Shown piece by piece: positions 25,920-34,630 of a DNA stretch of 64,000 bases. The position numbers and the translations under genes were made by a program. The notes below the pieces were generated by a model that saw only the letters and a list, made by a program, of their open reading frames with translations, had not been told where the DNA came from and ran no database searches. The stretch lies in NCBI RefSeq assembly GCF_001542625.1, contig NZ_CP016279.1, positions 6,324,001-6,388,000 of the forward strand, written 5' to 3'. Within the stretch, counting starts at the first letter, position 1; the number at the start of each line of letters is the position of its first letter. Source of the stretch: Streptomyces griseochromogenes. GTDB taxonomy: Bacteria; Actinomycetota; Actinomycetes; Streptomycetales; Streptomycetaceae.

Positions 25920-27191
25920 ATGAACGAGCTGGTTCCCGGGGGGAATCTGCCCCTGCCGGGCGGGGTGCTGCGACTGCGGGTGGCCGGGGACTTCGATGTG
26001 TCCGCCCTCGTCACCGATGGGGGTGGCAGGGTCGGTGGCGATGGCGACTTCGTGTTCTACAACCAGCCGCGCGCACCTGGTGTCCACCTGCGCGGGGACA
26101 CGCTCAGCATCGATCCCGCGCGGCTGCGCCCCGGAGCCGCCCGGGTCACGGTGGCGGTCAGCGCGGCCGAGCCGGGCACACCGATCGGCCGGCTGCCGGC
26201 GCCCCGGCTCGACGTCACCGACAGCGACGGTCGCACAGTGGCCCGGTTCGCCCCGCCGCGCGTCGAGCGGGAGACCGTCCTGCTCCTCGCGGAGCTGTAT
26301 GCGCGCGGTACCGGCTGGAAGCTGCGGGCGATCGGGCAGGGGTATGCCGACGGGCTGGCGGGGCTGGCCCGGGACTTCGGGGTGGACGTCGTCGACGACG
26401 GACCGCGGCCCGCAGCGGCCCCGGATGCCGACGGCTTCCTCGCACGGGTCAACTCCGCCCGTGCGCAGGCCGGTCACCCGCCCGTCTCCCCCGACGCACG
26501 GCTCGCCTCCGCCGCGCGGGAGCACGCCTCGGCGATGGCGGCCATGGGCCGGCTCGCGGCGGAGGGGCACGACGGTGTGTCGGTCCACCAGCGGATCAGC
26601 GCCGCCGGATACACATACATCACCGTCGGCGAGCACCTCGTCTCAGGCCCGCGCACCCCGGCCGGGTTCGTCGACTACTGCCTGCGCACCGACCAGGCCC
26701 GGCGCACCCTTCTCGACCCGGGTTTCACCCATGCCGCCCTGGCCCACGCCGACGCGGGCGACCGGTACTGGACCGCGCTGTGGGCCAGTCCCCTCACCCG
26801 GGGCGCGTTGTCCCGGACGGCGGCCGAGGTCCTCGCCCTGACCAACGCCGAGCGGGCGCGAGCCGGACTGCCCGCCCTGTCCGCCGACGCGCCGCTCGCC
26901 ACGGCCGCACAGACGCACTGCGCCGACATGGTGGCCCGTGACTTCTACGCGCACACCTCACCGGACGGCAGCCGGCCCTGGGACCGCGCCGCCGCGGCGG
27001 GCTCGCGCCGGTCCACGATCGGCGAGAACATCGCCTGCGGACAGCGCTCCCCCGCCGAGGTGGTGGACGGCTGGATGAACAGCCCGGGCCACCGCGCCAA
27101 CATCCTCAAAGCGGAGTTCACCCACATCGGCGTCGGGTTCGCCGGCGGGGGTCGTGCGGGCACCTACTGGGCCCAGCTGTTCGGTGGCTGA
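25920..27191 (+). CDS. TerD domain fused to two CAP (SCP) domains
   Basis: A 423-residue protein with an unusual composition. Residues ~1-165 are a TerD/tellurium-resistance stress domain (FDVSALVTDGGGRV, DGDFVFYNQ, VELL-type later strand with ELYARGTGWKLRAIGQGY), a calcium-binding fold. Two CAP/SCP domains follow: ~175-320 (FLARVNSARAQAGHPPVSPD, LASAAREHASAMA) and ~325-423 (VLALTNAERARAGLPALSAD, FYAHTSPDGSRPWDRA, GENIACGQ, VDGWMNSPGHRANIL). The first CAP copy lacks several conserved His/Glu cavity residues, the second keeps them. There is no signal peptide. ATG at 25920 follows in-frame sequence that is repeat-derived; start is the best available. Confidence 0.8.
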   Translation: MNELVPGGNLPLPGGVLRLRVAGDFDVSALVTDGGGRVGGDGDFVFYNQPRAPGVHLRGDTLSIDPARLRPGAARVTVAVSAAEPGTPIGRLPAPRLDVTDSDGRTVARFAPPRVERETVLLLAELYARGTGWKLRAIGQGYADGLAGLARDFGVDVVDDGPRPAAAPDADGFLARVNSARAQAGHPPVSPDARLASAAREHASAMAAMGRLAAEGHDGVSVHQRISAAGYTYITVGEHLVSGPRTPAGFVDYCLRTDQARRTLLDPGFTHAALAHADAGDRYWTALWASPLTRGALSRTAAEVLALTNAERARAGLPALSADAPLATAAQTHCADMVARDFYAHTSPDGSRPWDRAAAAGSRRSTIGENIACGQRSPAEVVDGWMNSPGHRANILKAEFTHIGVGFAGGGRAGTYWAQLFGG

Positions 27192-27238
27192 ACCGATACG
27201 TTCCGTGATCTTGGCGGAAGGGTGCACTCCGGGACACC

Positions 27239-27925
27239 ATGCCCGGCATGAAGGGTGATCTTTTCTCCAGCGAGCACATGGTGGGGCCGGCCGCCGAGCC
27301 GGGCATGTCCATCGAGAACGCCAAGTGCATCAAGTACACGGTGAACGGCGAGATGTACGCCCGCCAGGGCGCCATGATCGCCTACCGCGGGAACCTCCAG
27401 TTCGAGCGCAAGGGCCAGGGCGTCGGCGGCATGCTCAAGCGCGCCGTCACCGGCGAAGGGCTGCCCCTGATGGCGGTGCGCGGGCAGGGTGAGGTCTGGT
27501 TCGCGCACGAGGCGCAGAACTGCTTCGTGCTCGAGGTGGAGCCCGGTGACCGGTTCACCGTCAACGGCCGCAACGTGCTGTGCTTCGACCCGTCGTTGTC
27601 GTACGAGATCAAGACCGTGAAGGGTTCGGGCATCGCCGGCGGCGGCCTGTTCAACAGCGTGTTCAGCGGACATGGCCGGCTCGGCCTGGTCTGCGAGGGC
27701 AACCCGCTGGTCATCCCGGTCTCGCCGCAGTACCCGGTGTACGTCGACACCGACGCGGTGGTCGGCTGGAGCGCGCATCTGGAGACCTCGCTGCACCGCT
27801 CGCAGTCCATCGGCTCGATGCTGCGCGGCGGCTCCGGGGAAGCCGTGCAGCTGATGCTCCAGGGCGAGGGGCATGTCGTGGTGCGGCCGAGCGAGGCGAC
27901 CCCGCAGAAGGCCCAGCAGCACTGA
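27239..27925 (+). CDS. AIM24 family protein
   Basis: A 228-residue protein of the AIM24/TIGR00266 family, which forms a beta-structured, trimeric fold resembling tryptophan-RNA-binding attenuation proteins. Marks are YTVNGEMYARQGAMIAYRGN, VWFAHEAQNCFVLEVEPGD and HGRLGLVCEGNPLVIPVSPQ. Function in bacteria is unknown; mitochondrial AIM24 supports inner-membrane organisation. No signal peptide or membrane segment. Two ATGs (27239, 27248) are possible. It often sits near TerD-type genes in Streptomyces, as here. A hairpin terminator lies about 90 bp downstream. Confidence 0.87.
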   Translation: MPGMKGDLFSSEHMVGPAAEPGMSIENAKCIKYTVNGEMYARQGAMIAYRGNLQFERKGQGVGGMLKRAVTGEGLPLMAVRGQGEVWFAHEAQNCFVLEVEPGDRFTVNGRNVLCFDPSLSYEIKTVKGSGIAGGGLFNSVFSGHGRLGLVCEGNPLVIPVSPQYPVYVDTDAVVGWSAHLETSLHRSQSIGSMLRGGSGEAVQLMLQGEGHVVVRPSEATPQKAQQH

Positions 27926-28012
27926 CCGCACCGTGAGGTGATCTACGCCTCACAGGCAACCCTCTGCGCCGTGCCGGCGTCTTGACCGACAACAGACCAA
28001 GAGAGACCAAGA

Positions 28013-28034
28013 GCCCTGGCTCCCCCGCCAGGGC
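28013..28034 (+). terminator. Hairpin terminator after AIM24 gene
   Basis: GCCCTGGC (28013-28020) pairs with GCCAGGGC (28027-28034) around a six-base C-rich loop. Its location between the AIM24 stop and the promoter of the TPR gene fits a factor-independent terminator without U-tract. Confidence 0.65.
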
Positions 28035-28049
28035 ACCTCTTCAGCGCAC

Positions 28050-28080
28050 TATACACACCATGTATACACATCGTTTATAG
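28050..28080 (+). promoter_or_regulatory. AT-rich promoter/operator region with TATACACA repeats
   Basis: Two TATACACA copies start at 28050 and 28063, and the second lies in the palindrome TGTATACA (28061-28068); TTTATAG follows. This AT-rich island is very unlike the surrounding sequence and sits 15-40 bp before the TPR gene start, so it probably holds the promoter and a regulator site. Confidence 0.5.
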
Positions 28081-28090
28081 AAGGGCATGC

Positions 28091-29131
28091 ATGTACGGCA
28101 AGGCTTTCGCCCCGGAGTACCAGGGCGCCCTGACCACCCTCTCCGTGAACTCCTCGCTGGTCGACGTGCTGGCCGAGGGCACCGAGCGGCTGCGCGAGGC
28201 CGAGCGGTCCGGACTGCCCGAGGAGGCGGCCCGCTGCGGGCTCGCCGTCGCCGAGGCCCACCGGCGGCTCGGCCAGATACGGGAGGCCGACCTGGCCTGG
28301 AAGGCGAGCTACCGGTCGGCCCGGGCGGCCGAGGACACCGGCGCGATGGCATGGGCGCTGTGGAGCGGAGGCACCCTCGCCCGGCAGCGCGGGGCGTTCC
28401 CGCTGGCCTGGCGGCTGCTCGGGCTCGCGGCCGAACTCGGCGAGCGGGGCGGGGACATCGTTGTCCGCGGCTACTCGCTGGCGGGCCTCGCGGAGACGGG
28501 CCGTATCCAGGGCGACTACGAGGCGGTCGGCCGCCTGCACGAGCAGCTGCTGGCCGAGGCCCGCCGGCGCGGGGAGGCCCGGCACACGGTGTGGGCCCTG
28601 GAGGGCATCGCGCAGATGCACCGCAACACCGGCGACTACGACAAGGCCTACGCCCTGTTCGAGGAGGCGGCGGAGATAGCCGGGCGGGCCGACGACCGGC
28701 GCGGCCACGCCTGGGCACTGCGCGGACTCGCCGACGTGCTCTCCGTCCGCGACAAGGACACCGAGCGCGCGCTGGAGCTGCTGGCGCGGGCCGAGGCCAC
28801 CTGCCGGGCGATGAACCTGTCCAGTGCGCTCGCCTACAACCACAAGATGCGCGGAAACGTCTTCTACCGGGCCGGGCGCTACGCCGAGGCCCGGGAGCTG
28901 TACGAGCTGGCCCTCGACGAGTTCCGGGCGATGAGCGAACCCCGCGGCGAGGCGCTCTCCCGCCTCGGCCTCGCCAAGGCGCTGGCCCACCTCGGCCGCG
29001 ACCGCGCCGAGACGGCGGCCGAACTCGCCGATCTGGCACAGGTGCTGGAGCGCAGCGGGCTGCGCCACGCGCGGGAGATGGTGACGCGGGCGCAGGCGGA
29101 GTTCGGCCTGGACGCGGAGGTGGCACGGTGA
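28091..29131 (+). CDS. Tetratricopeptide-repeat protein
   Basis: A 346-residue, wholly helical protein built from about eight TPR-like units; examples are AWALEGIAQMHRNTGDYDKAYALFEEA, shortened here to EGIAQMHRNTGDYDKAYALF, and KMRGNVFYRAGRYAEARELY. It has no DNA-binding or membrane segment and probably acts as a protein-interaction scaffold. ATG at 28091 has AGAAGGG five bases upstream. Its stop overlaps the GTG start of the polyprenyl synthase gene (GTGA), so the two are co-translated and may form a complex. Precise role unknown. Confidence 0.75.
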   Translation: MYGKAFAPEYQGALTTLSVNSSLVDVLAEGTERLREAERSGLPEEAARCGLAVAEAHRRLGQIREADLAWKASYRSARAAEDTGAMAWALWSGGTLARQRGAFPLAWRLLGLAAELGERGGDIVVRGYSLAGLAETGRIQGDYEAVGRLHEQLLAEARRRGEARHTVWALEGIAQMHRNTGDYDKAYALFEEAAEIAGRADDRRGHAWALRGLADVLSVRDKDTERALELLARAEATCRAMNLSSALAYNHKMRGNVFYRAGRYAEARELYELALDEFRAMSEPRGEALSRLGLAKALAHLGRDRAETAAELADLAQVLERSGLRHAREMVTRAQAEFGLDAEVAR

Positions 29132-30159
29132 GCACGCTCCCCTCGGCGCTGCAGGCGCCGCCGTCGGCTCCCGATGTCCTGGGCCGCTGCCGGGAGCTGG
29201 TGCGTCCCGCGCTGGCGGAGGCCGTCGGGCGGCTGCATCCATGGGTGGCCGAGATGGCCGCGTACTCCTTCGGCTGGTGCGAGGTCGGCGGCGCGCCCGC
29301 CGCCGCGCCGGGCGGCAAGGGCGTACGGCAGGCGCTGGCGGTGCTCGGCGCCGAGGCGGCGGGTGCCGACGGGCGGGCCGGGGTCCCGGCGGCGGTCGCG
29401 GTGGAGCTGGTGCACGCCTTCTCGCTGCTCCACGACGACATCATGGACGGCGACGCGACCCGGCGCCGCCGCCCCGCGGTGTGGAAGGCGTACGGCACGG
29501 GTCCGGCGGTCCTCGCCGGGGACGCGCTGTTCGCGCTTGCCGTGGAGACCCTCGCCGCCACTCCGGGCGGCCCCCGCGCCGTACGGCTCCTGTCCACGGC
29601 CCTGGCCGATCTGGTGCGCGGACAGGCCGACGACCTTCTGTTCGCCGCACGGCCCTTCGCCGGACCGGAGCGGGTGACGCCCGAGGAGTACCGGGTGATG
29701 GCCGAGCACAAGACCGGCGCGCTGCTGGGCTGTGCCGCGGCGCTCGGGGCCACGCTCGGCGGGGCTCCCGAACCGGCCGTCGCCGCGCTGGACCGGGCCG
29801 GGCGCCATCTGGGCGTCGCCTTCCAGCTGGTGGACGATGTGCTGGGCATCTGGGGCGATCCGGCCGTCACCGGCAAGCCCGTCGGCGGGGATCTGCGGGA
29901 GCGCAAGAAGACCTTCCCGGTTCTGGCCGCGCTCGGATCCCCCGCGGCCCGCCACCTGCCCGAGCTCCTGGCCTGCGACGCGCGTACCGAGGAGGCCGCC
30001 GCGCTGATCGAGGAGGCCGGCGGGCGGGCGGCCGCACTGGCCGAGGCCCGGGCACGGACGGCCGCCGCACGAGCCCTGCTCACGGAACTCCCCCTGGCCG
30101 CCGGTGCCGCCGGCGAGCTGTGCGCCCTGCTGGACTTCCTGGTGGGCCGCGATCTGTGA
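29128..30159 (+). CDS. Polyprenyl (geranyl/farnesyl-type) diphosphate synthase
   Basis: A 343-residue trans-prenyltransferase that condenses IPP with allylic diphosphates. The first Asp-rich motif is LLHDDIMDGD with the following RRRRPAVW; the second is QLVDDVLGIWGD, where the last Asp of the classic DDxxD is Gly, a form common in actinobacterial members. GKxxR-like substrate residues are in PGGKGVRQAL and KKTFPVLAAL. GTG at 29128 overlaps the TPR stop. Chain length cannot be settled by eye: the residues before the first motif (VELVHAFSLLHDD) have no bulky pair at the usual stop position, which would allow products of C15-C20 or longer. It may supply isoprenoids for the terpene locus further right. 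Confidence 0.88.
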   Translation: MSTLPSALQAPPSAPDVLGRCRELVRPALAEAVGRLHPWVAEMAAYSFGWCEVGGAPAAAPGGKGVRQALAVLGAEAAGADGRAGVPAAVAVELVHAFSLLHDDIMDGDATRRRRPAVWKAYGTGPAVLAGDALFALAVETLAATPGGPRAVRLLSTALADLVRGQADDLLFAARPFAGPERVTPEEYRVMAEHKTGALLGCAAALGATLGGAPEPAVAALDRAGRHLGVAFQLVDDVLGIWGDPAVTGKPVGGDLRERKKTFPVLAALGSPAARHLPELLACDARTEEAAALIEEAGGRAAALAEARARTAAARALLTELPLAAGAAGELCALLDFLVGRDL

Positions 30160-30264
30160 GCGGGTGAACCACCGCCGCACGAAGCGGTGTTGACCCGGGG
30201 CGGCCGCGCGGGTCACGGTGCCTTCGGCGCGGTCCGCAGCCCCGCGCCGGGAGGGTGAACCACC

Positions 30265-31224
30265 TTGATCGGCATCACGGACATCGAAGCCGCCGCTCGG
30301 CGCATCGCGGACCACGTCGTACGCACGCCCACCGCGCCGAGCCCCGGCCTCACGGCGCTGCTCGGCGTCCCGGTCGCCGCGAAGCTCGAACTGCTCCAGC
30401 GCACCGGTTCGTTCAAGGCACGCGGCGCGACGGCCAAGCTCCTGTCGCTCAGCGAGGCCGAGCGTGCCGCCGGTGTGGTGGCGGTCAGCGGCGGCAACCA
30501 CGGGATCGCCCTCGCGGTGATGGCGGCGGCCCTCGAGGTGAAGGCGACCGTGGTGATGCCGCGTACCGCCCCGGCCCGCTCCGTCGAGCTGGCCGAGCGG
30601 GCCGGGGCGTCGGTGCGGCTGACCGAGGGCATGGACAGTGCCTTCGAGCTGATGCTCCGGTTGCGGGACGAGGGACTGACACTGGTCCACCCCTTCGACG
30701 ATCCGGTCGTGATCGCCGGACAGGGCACCGTGGGGCTGGAGTTCGCCGAGGACGCGGAGGAACTGACGGATGTGCTCGTCAGCATCGGCGGCGGGGGTCT
30801 GATCGCCGGGGTGGCGGCCGCGCTGCGCGCCCGGCGCCCCCGGGTGCGGGTGTGGGGAGTGGAGACGGAGGGTGCCGAGGCCATGTCGGCCGCGCTCAGG
30901 GCGGGCGGTCCGCTGCCCGTCGCGGTGTCCTCGCTCGTCACCACGCTGAGCGCGCCGTCCGTGTCGCGGCTGACGTACGACCATGTCTCGGCGCTGGTCG
31001 AGGAGGTCCTGGTGGTGCCGGACCGGGAGGCCGTGCGGGGCTGCCTGGACCTGGCCGGCCACGCCAAGGTCTGGGCGGAGCCGGCCGCGGGCTGTCTGCT
31101 GCCCGCGGCCCGGCAGGTGGCAGCGCGGGTCGGTGCGGGCGCCCGGCTCGGGCTCGTGGTGTGCGGGGGCAATGCGGCACCGGGGGATCTCTTCGGATGG
31201 GCGCGGCGATTCGGGCTGCTCTGA
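30265..31224 (+). CDS. Threonine/serine dehydratase-like PLP enzyme
   Basis: A 319-residue fold-type II PLP enzyme. The PLP lysine is in the motif GSFKARGA; the phosphate-binding glycine loop is SIGGGGLIAGVAAAL; the asparagine loop is VSGGNHGIALA. Length and layout match short catabolic threonine dehydratases and hydroxyectoine-type lyases (no ACT domain), which deaminate threonine/serine to 2-keto acids. TTG at 30265 has GGGAGGG upstream. It follows the polyprenyl synthase by about 105 bp and may or may not be in that operon. Substrate is inferred from family. Confidence 0.85.
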   Translation: MIGITDIEAAARRIADHVVRTPTAPSPGLTALLGVPVAAKLELLQRTGSFKARGATAKLLSLSEAERAAGVVAVSGGNHGIALAVMAAALEVKATVVMPRTAPARSVELAERAGASVRLTEGMDSAFELMLRLRDEGLTLVHPFDDPVVIAGQGTVGLEFAEDAEELTDVLVSIGGGGLIAGVAAALRARRPRVRVWGVETEGAEAMSAALRAGGPLPVAVSSLVTTLSAPSVSRLTYDHVSALVEEVLVVPDREAVRGCLDLAGHAKVWAEPAAGCLLPAARQVAARVGAGARLGLVVCGGNAAPGDLFGWARRFGLL

Positions 31225-31305
31225 ACGCACCGGCAGCCGGGCATTTACCGTCGGTTACCCTCAGGTCAAACCATGGTCGCGAGCCATCATCCCAAACTCG
31301 CAAGC

Positions 31306-31329
31306 CCTTTCGAAGAATTGAACGAAAGG
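31306..31329 (+). terminator. Weak hairpin after dehydratase gene
   Basis: CCTTTCG (31306-31312) pairs with CGAAAGG (31323-31329) across ten bases, about 80 bp after the dehydratase stop. It could end that transcript before the pseudokinase gene. Confidence 0.4.
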
Positions 31330-31427
31330 CAGGAACGGGCCAGAGTCGAGGATTCATTGAACACACCCCCGCGCGCCCCGCGTACCCCTGGGAAATGACG
31401 ATTCAGGGGTTTCAGCGAGGGATGACC

Positions 31428-33023
31428 ATGGTCAAGGCGCACGTCTCCGCACACGAGCTGGTCTCCGACCGCTACCGGCTCCTGGAGGTGTTCGCCCGCG
31501 AGACCAACCGCCTGTGGTGGTACGCCGAGGACGTGACGGCGAACCAGCCCCGTCTGGTCGCCCAGATCGCCCTCCCGGAGACCTGCGACGAGGACACCCT
31601 GCGCCGGGCCGAAGCCCGTGTCGTGCGGACCTCCGAGATCATGCGCCTCCTGCGCCCGGGCCGGGTCGCCACGGTCGTCGACGCCGTCGTGCAGGCGGGA
31701 ACCCTGTGGACCGTCACGGAGTGGATCGACGGCACGCCCCTGTGCGAGTTCCTCGACCGCGAAGGCCCGTCCCACCCGGTGCGCGCCGCTCGGACCGGCC
31801 TCGAACTCCTCGATGTCCTCCAGGCCGCGCACGACGAGGGCATCACCCACGGCGAGCTGAGCCCCGGGCAGGTCTTCGTCCGGGACGGGGGCTCGGTCGT
31901 GGTGGCCGGGTTCGGGCTGGCGGGCGCGACCCTGGTCCCGCGGCTCACGGCACCGTCGTACGCCTCACCGGAACAGGCCCGTGACGAGCGCATCGGACCG
32001 GCCGCCGATCTGTGGGCGCTGGGCGCCATCCTCTACACGATGGTCGAGGGACGCCCGCCGTTCCGTGACCGCGGCCGCCCCGACGCCACCCTGAAGGCCG
32101 TGGACCGGCTGCCCCTGCGCACCCCGCTGCGCACCGGCCCGCTCACCCGGACCGTGCAGGGCCTGCTGCGCAAGAACTCCCGGGAGCGGCTGACCCGTCC
32201 GGTGGTCCGCGAGGCACTGACCCGGGTCCTCGGCCAGGAAGCCGACCAGGACTGGACACCGGCCCCCGCGCCCCGTCTGCGCGCCGCGTACACGGCCGTG
32301 CGGCACGACGGCCCGGTGCGGAGCAGACAGGTCATGACCGCCGGAACCGCGCTCGCCGTCCTCACCGTCGCGGCCGCCGTCCTGGCGGCCACCCACCACC
32401 TGCCGGGCGGCTCCCCCGCCGCCGCGCCGTCCCGGCCGAGCGCCACCGCCGCCACCTCCCCGCCGGCCGACCCCGCCGAGCACCACACCCCCGGCCCCAG
32501 CCCGAGCGGGAGCCCGAGCGGCAGCCCGCGCCCCGGCCCCGGCGCGTCCTCCGCCCTGCCCGCCGGGTACCACCGCTACAGCGCCCCGGAGGGCTTCTCC
32601 GTCGCCCTGCCGGACGACTGGAAACGGCTGACCACATCACGCGCGGCCGACCACGCCTACCGCGTCACCTTCGGCACGAGCGGCGGCTCCCCCACCCTCG
32701 CCGTCACCTACAGCGAGCGCGTCGGCCCGGACCCGGTCGCCGTCTGGCGCGACGACGTGGAACCGGCACTGCGGCGCCTCCCCGGCTACCAACGCATCGG
32801 CACCATCACGGCCACCACCTATCAGGGCCACAAGGCCGCCGACCTGGAGTGGCTGTCCGGGACCGGCGGGGAACGGGTGCACACCCTCGGGCGCGGGTTC
32901 CTCCTGGGTGGCCGTCGCGGCTGCTCGCTGCGCTTCACCACCCCGGCCGGGTCCTGGGACGACGCCGTCGACCGGCTCGCCCTGAAGACCTTCCTGGCCA
33001 CCTTCCGCCCGCCGGCGGCCTGA
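31428..33023 (+). CDS. Membrane-anchored serine/threonine pseudokinase
   Basis: This 531-residue protein has a protein-kinase fold at ~10-290, a Pro/Ser-rich linker, one transmembrane helix at ~303-322 (TAGTALAVLTVAAAVLAA) and an external ~150-residue domain (YHRYSAPEGFSVALPDDW onward). Key kinase residues are lost: the HRD loop is His141-Gly-Glu, the DFG aspartate is Gly161 (VAGFG), and the VAIK strand reads LVAQIAL without Lys. The APE-like segment (YASPEQ) and the structural DLWALGAIL remain. So it should bind partners or nucleotide without catalysis. ATG at 31428 is chosen because GAGGG lies six bases upstream; ATGs at 31395 and 31422 are in frame. Confidence 0.82.
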   Translation: MVKAHVSAHELVSDRYRLLEVFARETNRLWWYAEDVTANQPRLVAQIALPETCDEDTLRRAEARVVRTSEIMRLLRPGRVATVVDAVVQAGTLWTVTEWIDGTPLCEFLDREGPSHPVRAARTGLELLDVLQAAHDEGITHGELSPGQVFVRDGGSVVVAGFGLAGATLVPRLTAPSYASPEQARDERIGPAADLWALGAILYTMVEGRPPFRDRGRPDATLKAVDRLPLRTPLRTGPLTRTVQGLLRKNSRERLTRPVVREALTRVLGQEADQDWTPAPAPRLRAAYTAVRHDGPVRSRQVMTAGTALAVLTVAAAVLAATHHLPGGSPAAAPSRPSATAATSPPADPAEHHTPGPSPSGSPSGSPRPGPGASSALPAGYHRYSAPEGFSVALPDDWKRLTTSRAADHAYRVTFGTSGGSPTLAVTYSERVGPDPVAVWRDDVEPALRRLPGYQRIGTITATTYQGHKAADLEWLSGTGGERVHTLGRGFLLGGRRGCSLRFTTPAGSWDDAVDRLALKTFLATFRPPAA

Positions 33024-33158
33024 CCCCGCCGACCCGACCGTTCTCCGCCGGTCGGGCCGGGGCCGTCAAAGCGACGCCAATGCGCCCATATAGGCTTCCT
33101 GTCTGCACTCGCGCACCGAGCGCGGTCCCGTAGAGCCCTGCCTTCAGGAGAGTCATCC

Positions 33159-34199
33159 GTGACCCTTGCGATCGATCCGTCCGAGACGTCCGCCCCGGCC
33201 GCGGCGCCCCTGTCCGACCTCGTGGCGCGCGACGCGCGCGAGTTCGGCGTCTACGCGCGCACCGGGGGCTGGGCCTTCGCGCTGATGGTGGCGCGCAGCG
33301 TGCGGCCGGGCGGGCAGGCCGCCGGTGAGACGCCGAAGGTGTCGGCGAAGGAGTTCGCGGAGCTGGCCGGCTGCTCGCCCGAGCGGGTCATGCGCTACTA
33401 CAAGGCCTGGGACCGCGCGGCCGACGACGGTCTCGTCCCGCAGTTCGAGGCGCTGCGGCCGGGCCAGGAGGCCGAACTGCCGGACGCCGACGTGTGGCTG
33501 AGCTACTACGTCTCCCGCAACAGCGCCACCTCCGAGCGCGGCACCGCCATCGCCGAGGCCGCCGAGGCCGAGGGCATCCGCCCCACCAAGGCGCTGGAGG
33601 TCGCCGAGAACCCGACCGCGCTGCGCGCCGCGATCCTCGCCGACCCCTCCACCGCCCGGGCGGCCCGCTCCGCCCTGCTGGACCGGCTCAAGGAGGATCC
33701 GGACCTGCAGGCCGAGCTGGCCCGGGACGTCGTACGCACCGACGACCTGAAGAAGGCCGTCGCCACCGAGAGCCGGGCCGCCGACCGGATCGGCTATGTG
33801 CGGCAGATCGCCGATTCCGGGCAGATCAAGACCCCCGCCGGGCAGACCGTGGACGCACCCGCCACGCTGCGCGAGGAGGCCGAACGGCATCTGTCGCTGA
33901 TCGACGAGCTGGAGGACGGCGAGGACGCCGGCGAGTGGGCCACCGAGGCCTACGACACCATGAAGTCCCTCGTCGCCGAGACGGTCGAGGCCGATCCCGA
34001 ACTGCGCGTCCAGGAGCGGCGGACGAAGTTCTACAGCAGCCTGCAGAAGGCGACCAGGGCATTCGAGGAGCTGACCTTCGACGACGCCCAGGACTTCTAC
34101 GAGGACGACATGGTCCAGCGCCTGGAGGAACTCCAGCACGCCATCGGCAGCTGCCTGTCCGCGCTGCGCGGAGCCCGGGAAAACCCGCCGCGGGGCTGA
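33159..34199 (+). CDS. Conserved hypothetical protein with HTH-like N-terminus
   Basis: A 346-residue acidic protein I do not recognise by name. Residues ~55-85 (VSAKEFAELAGCSPERVMRYYKAWDRA) look like a helix-turn-helix, and the rest is charged and helical, with probable coiled-coil segments (TLREEAERHLSLIDELEDGE). The pattern of an HTH with long acidic helices resembles plasmid KfrA/ParB-like accessory proteins, but similarity is too weak for a call. GTG at 33159 has AGGAGAG seven bases upstream. No membrane segments. Stand-alone gene with its own ribosome site. Confidence 0.75.
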   Translation: MTLAIDPSETSAPAAAPLSDLVARDAREFGVYARTGGWAFALMVARSVRPGGQAAGETPKVSAKEFAELAGCSPERVMRYYKAWDRAADDGLVPQFEALRPGQEAELPDADVWLSYYVSRNSATSERGTAIAEAAEAEGIRPTKALEVAENPTALRAAILADPSTARAARSALLDRLKEDPDLQAELARDVVRTDDLKKAVATESRAADRIGYVRQIADSGQIKTPAGQTVDAPATLREEAERHLSLIDELEDGEDAGEWATEAYDTMKSLVAETVEADPELRVQERRTKFYSSLQKATRAFEELTFDDAQDFYEDDMVQRLEELQHAIGSCLSALRGARENPPRG

Positions 34200-34261
34200 G
34201 CATCCCGGGCGTGGGAGGGGTACTGGAGGGAACCGAACCGATCGTTCTCGGATGCCCTCGC

Positions 34262-34552
34262 GTGAACCCCCTCGTGCACAGGACCCTGGTGGTGCAGCTC
34301 CGGACGGACGGCACCGGCCGGTGTCCGGTGCTCGCCCGTCTGAGCCACGACGCGGGCGATCCGTTCGCCGTCACCGCCGTGTTCGGCCACGACGGACGTG
34401 TGCCGGCGCGCCGGCGGCTGGACCGGGGCATGCCCGCCGACGGCCTGAACGGGCCGGTCGGGGTCGGGGACGTGCGGCCGCGTCCGGTCGCCACCGGGAC
34501 GTGGCGAGAGCTGCGCATGGACTTCCGCGGAGATCCTCAGCGCGCGGGCTGA
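34262..34552 (+). CDS. Short SsgA-like (sporulation/cell division) protein
   Basis: A 96-residue frame from GTG 34262. DAGDPFAVTAVF and ADGLNGPVGVGDVRPRPV match the core of SsgA-like proteins (DPYAVxxxF and GLxxPxGxGDVRxxP), which position the septum in Streptomyces sporulation. Normal members have about 130-145 residues; here the strand before the GL motif (usually VTWVFAR) reads ARRRLDRG and the C-terminal helix is missing. It may be a minimal or decaying paralogue. The ribosome site is poor; the GGAGGG further upstream is too far. Another GTG lies in frame about 50 bases upstream. Confidence 0.5.
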   Translation: MNPLVHRTLVVQLRTDGTGRCPVLARLSHDAGDPFAVTAVFGHDGRVPARRRLDRGMPADGLNGPVGVGDVRPRPVATGTWRELRMDFRGDPQRAG

Positions 34553-34630
34553 GTAGCGGTACTCATGCCCGCGTCCGGCGGCCGGCGCCACGATGGGGCT
34601 CCTTCGAGTTCACCGGCAAGGAGCCCCGCC

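Noticed and set aside
30255..31427. N-terminal extension of the pseudokinase through the dehydratase gene
   Set aside because: It is an out-of-frame reading of the dehydratase; the kinase fold begins right after ATG 31428, which has a ribosome site.
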